A stretch of DNA of 9,221 bases. Source: Nostoc cf. edaphicum LEGE 07299. Lineage in GTDB: Bacteria; Cyanobacteriota; Cyanobacteriia; Cyanobacteriales; Nostocaceae. Numbering within the stretch: the stretch's first letter is position 1; each line of letters opens with the position of its first letter. The position numbers and the translations under genes were made by a program. This document shows, one piece after another, positions 4,684-9,221 of the stretch. The stretch lies in contig NZ_JADEXF010000071.1 in assembly GCF_015207245.1 (NCBI RefSeq), forward strand, positions 1 to 9,221, in the 5' to 3' direction. The notes under the pieces are model-generated. The model was not told the DNA's origin and made no database searches. It saw only the letters and a list, made by a program, of their open reading frames with translations.

Positions 4684-5532
4684 TTTACCTTTCTTTCCAC
4701 GCTGCCAACTTTGGCTATTGGCTTGTTTACTAAATTCCCCTTTCGGAAAAAGTCGCTGTTCTAATTCTTCATAACTACCTTCAAAATCACAATGACCGTA
4801 AAGGGGACATTTTTGGCAATAAACGCCTTTTGTGTAGCGTTCTAAGTTCTCACGATTGAAAAAATACGGTTTCTGACTAAAAGTGCTAGCAACCCACTGC
4901 CATGACATATTATTACTAGCAGGATCTCCATCTAACAGGTGTTCAAGAAACCACTTGGCTCCTGCTTGCCAACGAATACGCCGCCAATGGACAATATAAG
5001 CAGCTAGCCACATTCGTGCGTGGTTATGTAGATAACCAGTTTCTCTCAAATCACGACTGAAACTGTCAATGCAAACTCTGCCTGTAGTTCCTTCTCTGAT
5101 ATCTTGCGGCAATTCGGGTGCATATTCGTCCACAGTATAACCAGTTTTGTACTCTTCCTGGTCTTTCCAGATTTCATCCCCCAACTTCATATACAAGCGT
5201 TGCCAATAGTCGCGCCAACCTAACTCGTTAATTAGTTTTGTAGCATCCTCTTGTTGCTGTACCTGGTTGAGGATGTAATCTCGAATTTCTCGCAAACTCA
5301 AAACACCATAGCGGATGTAAGGCGAAAGACGCGTGATAGCACCTGTGAAGAAATTACGTGTTTGGGCGTAGCGAAGGGGGTCGATTTTTTCCAGCACTGT
5401 TTGTGCCGCTTTGCGTCCCCCCACAGTTTCGCTGATGTCGTTATCGCGTTCTGCTGCACCTGGGAATTGTTCGCTTAGGTAGGCTACCAACTCATCGCGG
5501 TTGGTAAATTGGCGTTGCATATCTTTAGGCAT
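4678..5532 (-). CDS. Free-standing FAD-binding domain of a split photolyase/cryptochrome, with a possible Fe-S site
   Basis: This protein of 284 residues (from ATG 5532) is the helical FAD-binding half of the photolyase/cryptochrome family without the N-terminal domain. Numbering from the TTG at 5541 (3 residues more), visible motifs are RLSPYIRYGVLS (71-82), ELGWRDYW (106-113), DSFSRDLRETGYLHNHARMW (159-178) and LLDGDPASNNMSWQWVAST (202-220). The last two line the flavin pocket and are hallmarks of the family. Four cysteines, C157, C242, C245 and C251, have positions close to those of the [4Fe-4S] ligands of bacterial FeS-type photolyases, so a cluster is plausible. The Lys-rich C-terminus ends at the insertion site. 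I prefer ATG 5532 to the in-frame TTG at 5541; ATG 5520 is a further option. Its missing antenna domain is encoded 4.1 kb further along the same strand. It is divergent from the peroxiredoxin gene. Light-driven DNA repair or light sensing are both possible roles. Confidence 0.85.
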   Translation of the reverse strand: MPKDMQRQFTNRDELVAYLSEQFPGAAERDNDISETVGGRKAAQTVLEKIDPLRYAQTRNFFTGAITRLSPYIRYGVLSLREIRDYILNQVQQQEDATKLINELGWRDYWQRLYMKLGDEIWKDQEEYKTGYTVDEYAPELPQDIREGTTGRVCIDSFSRDLRETGYLHNHARMWLAAYIVHWRRIRWQAGAKWFLEHLLDGDPASNNMSWQWVASTFSQKPYFFNRENLERYTKGVYCQKCPLYGHCDFEGSYEELEQRLFPKGEFSKQANSQSWQRGKKGKK

Positions 5533-5640
5533 TGTCAGCAAATATGAATGGTTACGTGCGTAGGCGATCGCTCAATATATGTACAATTCTAAAGCGATAT
5601 CCACGACGAGCTACGCTTACGCAATCTCTCACGCATCATC
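5533..5640. promoter_or_regulatory. Divergent intergenic region with HIP1 site
   Basis: These 108 bp lie between the divergently read FAD-domain and peroxiredoxin genes and must hold both promoters if neither is read through. GCGATCGC lies at 5564-5571. A -10-like TACAAT (5582-5587) faces the peroxiredoxin but has no good -35 partner. GAGCTACGCTTACGC (5609-5623) resembles short dispersed repeats of cyanobacteria. Confidence 0.4.
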
Positions 5641-6120
5641 ATGAGCAACATTCCCCAAGTTGGACAACCAGCGCCAGATTTTTCCACCCCTGACCAAAAT
5701 GGTAATGCAGTCACTCTCGACGACTTCAGCAGTCAGTGGGTTGTCCTCTACTTCTACCCCAAAGATGACACACCCGGTTGTACCACCGAAGCGAAAGATT
5801 TCAGCGAGTTGTATCAAGACTTCAGCGAACTGGGAGCAAAAATCTTAGGCGTAAGTCCAGATTCAGGTAAATCCCATTGTAAATTTATCAGCAAACATAA
5901 CTTGTCAATCACCCTTTTAAGTGACCCAGAACATATTTTGACAGAAACCTACGGTGCTTGGCGTTTAAAAAAATTTATGGGCAAAGAATATATGGGTGTT
6001 GTTCGCTCAACCTTTCTAATTTCACCTGATAAAATTATTGTCTATACTTGGCCTAATGTGAAAACCAAAGGTCACGCTCAAGCAGTTTTAACTAAATTAC
6101 GGGAATTAGCAGCCACCTAA
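5641..6120 (+). CDS. prxQ: Peroxiredoxin Q/BCP-type thiol peroxidase
   Basis: The 159-residue protein reduces hydrogen peroxide and organic hydroperoxides with thioredoxin as usual electron donor. The PrxQ/BCP signature is clear: GQPAPDF (8-14), FYPKDDTPGCTTEAKDF (38-54) with peroxidatic C47, and R122 in VVRSTFLI as the active-site arginine. The common resolving cysteine five residues after C47 is absent (K52 in its place). The only other cysteine is C80 in KSHCKFI, in the helix where the alternative PrxQ resolving cysteine lies, so a C47-C80 disulfide is expected. Length is normal for the family and no transit or signal peptide is seen. ATG 5641 places the start at the usual family N-terminus. 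No Shine-Dalgarno site is visible. It likely acts in the cytoplasm as an antioxidant, beside a light-responsive flavoprotein gene. Confidence 0.92.
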   Translation: MSNIPQVGQPAPDFSTPDQNGNAVTLDDFSSQWVVLYFYPKDDTPGCTTEAKDFSELYQDFSELGAKILGVSPDSGKSHCKFISKHNLSITLLSDPEHILTETYGAWRLKKFMGKEYMGVVRSTFLISPDKIIVYTWPNVKTKGHAQAVLTKLRELAAT

Positions 6121-6230
6121 CGCAACTGAATGCAGGTATAGTTTACAACAATGCTACGTAATATTGCTCTAGAAACTGCCAGCGTGATGATTAAAGTAAA
6201 TAATTAGACTTTTTGCAATTTCAAATAAAC

Positions 6231-6857
6231 ATGGTTCAATTTATCCAAGCACAAAATGTCGGGCTTGCCTACTTGGAAGAAAGATTTAGCCTACAGCTAA
6301 CCGAAGATGAGGCATTCTTCACAGAATGGGTTGAAAATTTACCGGGAATTACAGATTTAGAAAAACAAGATTTAGATAAAATAAAACTTCATTTTCTCCG
6401 TTTAGTCAAGCGTCCTCCTCTGTCAGAAGAAACGGTTAAATTAGTAGTTTTATCTCCTTTACTCAATTTAGCTGGATTTTTTGATGAGCCTTTTTATATG
6501 AGAGGCGAGGAATCAATAGAAATTTCTGCTGAAGATGAAGGAGAAATCATTAGAGGTAGAATTGATATTTTAGTTATTCAAGAAAAATTCTGGTTGTTAG
6601 TAATTGAATCTAAAAGGTCTAGCTTTTCTCTTTTAGAAGCCATACCTCAAGCACTTGTTTATATGCTTGCTAATCCTAGTCAAGACAAACCTACTTTTGG
6701 ATTAGTAACAAATGGTAGTGATTTTATTTTCCTGAAACTTACCAAAGAGAATCAGCCAAAATATGCTATGTCTGACCAATTTACACTTTTGAAACGAGAA
6801 AGTGAACTGTATCAAGTTCTAAGTGTATTAAAAAATTTGAGTCAAAGTTTGAGTTAA
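6231..6857 (+). CDS. PD-(D/E)XK nuclease-like protein (restriction endonuclease subunit R-like)
   Basis: The 208-residue protein has the layout of the type I restriction HsdR N-terminal nuclease fold found as stand-alone proteins in many cyanobacteria. Candidate catalytic residues are D112 in GRIDILV, E126 and K128 in VIESKRS, and Q140 in PQALVYM, matching the D...E-x-K...Q order of the fold. The region LSPLLNLAGFFDEPF (74-88) before the core is typical of these proteins. There is no helicase domain and no adjacent methylase or specificity subunit, so a classical restriction role is unlikely to be complete here. I chose ATG 6231 over the in-frame TTG at 6213. The cysteine desulfurase starts 8 nt after the stop, so both may share a transcript. 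Real function is unknown; DNA cleavage is a fold-based guess. Confidence 0.75.
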   Translation: MVQFIQAQNVGLAYLEERFSLQLTEDEAFFTEWVENLPGITDLEKQDLDKIKLHFLRLVKRPPLSEETVKLVVLSPLLNLAGFFDEPFYMRGEESIEISAEDEGEIIRGRIDILVIQEKFWLLVIESKRSSFSLLEAIPQALVYMLANPSQDKPTFGLVTNGSDFIFLKLTKENQPKYAMSDQFTLLKRESELYQVLSVLKNLSQSLS

Positions 6858-6865
6858 TAATAATT

Positions 6866-8023
6866 ATGTCTATTCGTCCTATATACCTTGATTGCCACGC
6901 TACTACAGCTGTAGATGAACAGGTATTAGCAGCAATGCTCCCCTACTTCACAGAAAAATTTGGCAACCCAGCAAGTATCGGTCATGTTTATGGTTGGGAA
7001 GCAGAAGCTGCTGTCAAACAAACGCGAGAAATTTTAGCAGCAGCAATCAATGCCACACTAGAAGAAATTGTTTTTACCAGTGGTGCAACAGAAGCAAATA
7101 ATCTAGCTATTAAAGGTGTTGCTGAAGCTTATTTTAAAAAAGGTCAGCATATTATTACTGTTGCCACTGAACATAGTGCAGTAATTGACCCTTGTAATTA
7201 TTTAAAAAGTCTCGGTTTTGAAATTACTATTCTCCCTGTCCAAAAAGATGGATTAATTGATTTAACTGAGTTAAAAAAAGCTTTCCGTCCTGAGACGATT
7301 TTAGTGTCGGTAATGGCTGCAAATAACGAAATTGGCGTGTTACAGCCTTTGGCAGAAATTGGGGAAATGTGCCACGATCACCAAATCCTATTTCACACCG
7401 ATGCCGCCCAAGCTATTGGTAAAATTCCCTTAGATGTGCAAGCGATGAAAATTGACTTGATGTCTTTAACAGCACATAAAGTATATGGCCCTAAAGGCAT
7501 TGGAGCGCTGTACGTCCGCAGACGAGATCCTAGAGTAAAACTGGCTCCCCAGCAGCACGGCGGCGGACATGAGCGGGGAATGCGTTCTGGTACATTGTAT
7601 ACACCGCAAATCGTCGGCTTTGGCAAAGCTGTAGAAATCGCTTTAGCTGCACAAGCGACAGAAACCCAACGCCTCACCCAATTAAGACAAAGATTATGGG
7701 AACAACTATCGCAAGTTGAAGGAATTCATCTCAACGGACATCCTCAACAGCGATTGGCGGGAAACTTGAGTATTAGTGTTGAGGGAGTGGATGGAGCCGC
7801 ACTTTTGCTAGGATTGCAGCCAGTAATGGCAGTTTCTTCTGGTTCAGCTTGCTCGTCAGCAAATACTGCTCCTTCCCATGTTCTCACAGCCTTGGGACAC
7901 CCCCAACAGCTAGCTTATGCCTCGATAAGGTTTGGCATTGGCAGGTTTAATACAGAAGAGGAAATTGATATTGTGGCGAAACATGCGATCGCTACCATTC
8001 AAAGTTTACAAAATAAACGGTAA
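6866..8023 (+). CDS. iscS: Cysteine desulfurase, NifS/IscS group
   Basis: A PLP-dependent enzyme of 385 residues that removes sulfur from L-cysteine, giving alanine and an enzyme persulfide for Fe-S clusters, thiolated tRNA and other sulfur acceptors. Class V aminotransferase features are all present: SGATEANN (72-79), EHSA (102-105) with H103 stacking on the cofactor, HTDAAQ (177-182) with D179 and Q182, and the PLP lysine K205 in AHKVYGPKG. The catalytic loop SSGSACSS (324-331) with C329 is of the long group I (IscS/NifS) type, not SufS. R357 binds substrate carboxylate. Length is normal. IscS versus NifS cannot be decided: no nif or isc genes are visible. It may be co-transcribed with the nuclease-like gene 8 nt upstream. 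Confidence 0.9.
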   Translation: MSIRPIYLDCHATTAVDEQVLAAMLPYFTEKFGNPASIGHVYGWEAEAAVKQTREILAAAINATLEEIVFTSGATEANNLAIKGVAEAYFKKGQHIITVATEHSAVIDPCNYLKSLGFEITILPVQKDGLIDLTELKKAFRPETILVSVMAANNEIGVLQPLAEIGEMCHDHQILFHTDAAQAIGKIPLDVQAMKIDLMSLTAHKVYGPKGIGALYVRRRDPRVKLAPQQHGGGHERGMRSGTLYTPQIVGFGKAVEIALAAQATETQRLTQLRQRLWEQLSQVEGIHLNGHPQQRLAGNLSISVEGVDGAALLLGLQPVMAVSSGSACSSANTAPSHVLTALGHPQQLAYASIRFGIGRFNTEEEIDIVAKHAIATIQSLQNKR

Positions 8024-8031
8024 GCATAAAA

Positions 8032-8051
8032 GCCGGCAGAGCCTCTTTTTT
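8032..8051 (+). terminator. Weak candidate terminator between convergent genes
   Basis: A short GGC-AGA-GCC stem (8035-8043) next to the GCCGGC palindrome (8032-8037) is followed by a T-run (8046-8051). It lies 8 nt after the desulfurase stop. The stem is very short, so this is tentative. Confidence 0.25.
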
Positions 8052-8065
8052 GGGCAATTGTATCT

Positions 8066-9221
8066 TTAAGAAGAGATATTATCTGTGCGATCGCCCATAT
8101 CAAAAACATTAAATTCAATCCCTTCTAACTTCAGCCTCAAAGCCTCTAATAAGAGGTTTACCCTTTCTTCAATAAAAATGGTTAGGGCGTGTTCAGGAAG
8201 TGCATCGGCTCTTGACCATTCAAGAATAATCGTCGGTATAAGATGAGAGCGTAGCACTGTTTCTAAATCAGGCTCGTCATATTCTTTGAGATAATCTAAT
8301 GGATTTTTATCGCTAATTTTCAAATTAGTGATTTGAGACAAATAGGCAATATTCATCAAGCTGTCACATTCTATTTGACTAGCAATGCCACTTTGCTTAA
8401 TAAAGTTAACTGGAAATATATGGTGTAAGTTAGGCTTATCTGTTAGCAAATAATAAACATCAGACAAAATATCTCTATGAGGTTTTGCCCAATCTTGCGG
8501 CTTGTGGTTCGCATAAAGTGATAGTATTGCTCTGGATAAACGACCTCTATAACTGTAGAAAGATTTTCTTACCGAATTCTTATCAATATCAAATTTATTG
8601 AATGAGTAAGTACTATTAGCCTTTTGTTGATTAACAAAGTATATATGTTCCCAGAGATGAGTAGTGTTTGTTAATAAATCTGCATTATGAAAACTATAAT
8701 ACCAAAAATACTTATTTAAAAAACTATAATCTGGTTTATCATTCCGATAAAAGTATGCTGTAATAGTCAGGTATAAATATCGGTAAGGGATTAATCTTCC
8801 ACCTTTAATATGCAAAATATTATCAAAGAAATCAAAAGTTTTAGCAACGGCTATTTTAAAATTAGACCATACAGCTTCAATATGTTCTGTTTTTAGCTTA
8901 TTAAGATACATATCAGTAATATTTTGTATCCCAGCTTCGGGAAATTCAAGTTTTACTACTACAGCTAGCATCTGGAGCAATGTCCAATTATCAATACTGG
9001 CATATTGACTACTAGAAATACTTTTTTTAAATTGATCAAATAATTCACGAAGATAGAAACCAGAGATATTATTTGTCTTATTTTCAGAACGAAAAGTCTT
9101 AGCAACTACAATATCAAAAATATCCAAGGGTTTGCCAGCTTGATTAATCCGCTCAAATATTTGACACACTTCTGCAACTTCAACACCTCTTAACTCAATA
9201 AAGGAAATTTTGTAATTATCC
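8066..9221 (-). CDS. DUF262/DUF1524 (GmrSD-like) restriction protein, 5' end beyond the window
   Basis: The frame stays open from the stop at 8066 to the right edge, so the visible 384 residues are the C-terminal part of a longer protein; the GTG at 9169 is not a true start. The first visible residues, with IFERINQAGKPLDIFDIV shortly after, match the end of a DUF262 (ParB/Srx-fold, NTP-binding) domain; the defining DGQQR motif would lie outside. The middle is a long helical linker rich in Tyr, Phe and Asn. LHHIFP (visible residues 265-270) is the HNH-type nuclease core of DUF1524, followed by the conserved asparagines in LMNIAYL and TNLKIS (N290, N299). The family includes type IV enzymes that cut modified DNA and SspE, which acts with DNA phosphorothioation. 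It is convergent with the desulfurase. One HIP1 site (8087-8094) lies near its 3' end. Confidence 0.8.
   Translation of the reverse strand, partial: DNYKISFIELRGVEVAEVCQIFERINQAGKPLDIFDIVVAKTFRSENKTNNISGFYLRELFDQFKKSISSSQYASIDNWTLLQMLAVVVKLEFPEAGIQNITDMYLNKLKTEHIEAVWSNFKIAVAKTFDFFDNILHIKGGRLIPYRYLYLTITAYFYRNDKPDYSFLNKYFWYYSFHNADLLTNTTHLWEHIYFVNQQKANSTYSFNKFDIDKNSVRKSFYSYRGRLSRAILSLYANHKPQDWAKPHRDILSDVYYLLTDKPNLHHIFPVNFIKQSGIASQIECDSLMNIAYLSQITNLKISDKNPLDYLKEYDEPDLETVLRSHLIPTIILEWSRADALPEHALTIFIEERVNLLLEALRLKLEGIEFNVFDMGDRTDNISS

Noticed and set aside
4553..4774. Plus-strand open frame of 73 codons rich in Cys, Phe and Ser
   Set aside because: It crosses the right terminal repeat and runs antisense into the FAD-domain gene, has low-complexity composition and no family resemblance.
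6213..6230. TTG start adding six residues to the nuclease-like protein
   Set aside because: An ATG follows at 6231 and no Shine-Dalgarno site supports the TTG.
9167..9169. GTG as start of the DUF262/DUF1524 gene
   Set aside because: The frame is open through 9221 and the extra codons continue the DUF262 match, so the gene is cut by the window edge and does not start here.
1..9221. tRNA, rRNA, riboswitch
   Set aside because: No cloverleaf-like pattern, conserved rRNA segments or recognisable aptamer cores were seen in the intergenic regions.

Overview
The window looks like chromosomal DNA of a filamentous cyanobacterium (Nostocales type). The grounds are five copies of the HIP1 octamer GCGATCGC in 9.2 kb, an AT-rich coding style with few Shine-Dalgarno sites, and typical cyanobacterial proteins (short photolyase halves, PrxQ, a restriction-endonuclease-like protein). 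The organism call is an inference from these signs; no marker gene is present.

Layout. Positions 1-150 hold a GC-rich tandem repeat of 57-bp period and a hairpin. A minus-strand gene (154-582) encodes the N-terminal alpha/beta domain of a photolyase/cryptochrome as a free-standing protein. A 4,093-bp segment follows (585-4677), bounded by 23-bp inverted repeats (22/23 identical) and a 6-bp direct repeat TCATTT. It carries a plus-strand three-gene operon: two tandem paralogous P-loop GTPases (919-2067, 2098-3180) and a single-pass membrane protein (3189-4265). A minus-strand gene (4678-5532) encodes the FAD-binding half of the photolyase. A peroxiredoxin Q gene is divergent from it (5641-6120). 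Then come a PD-(D/E)XK nuclease-like gene (6231-6857), a cysteine desulfurase (6866-8023), and, convergently, the 3' part of a DUF262/DUF1524 (GmrSD-like) restriction gene that runs off the right edge (8066-9221).

Main point. The GTPase operon appears to sit in a mobile element with no transposase of its own. It landed exactly in the ATGA overlap of a two-gene photolyase operon. The target duplication (AAATGA on the coding strand) contains both the stop codon of the FAD gene and the start codon of the antenna gene, so both reading frames survived. Removing the element and one TCATTT copy restores a stop/start overlap of the form ATGA. This gives a precise insertion event and defines the GTPase-GTPase-membrane protein trio as a unit that moves as a whole.

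Working together. The GTPases share a no-gap N-terminal alignment and all G motifs but differ in their C-terminal halves: coiled coil plus a glycine-rich hydrophobic stretch in the first, a transmembrane hairpin in the second. The third protein has a cytoplasmic N-domain, one membrane span and a probable extracytoplasmic domain. A membrane-associated signalling or conflict system is the most economical reading; its function is not shown by the sequence. The architecture recalls the 'double-GTPase' gene pairs described computationally among bacterial conflict systems.
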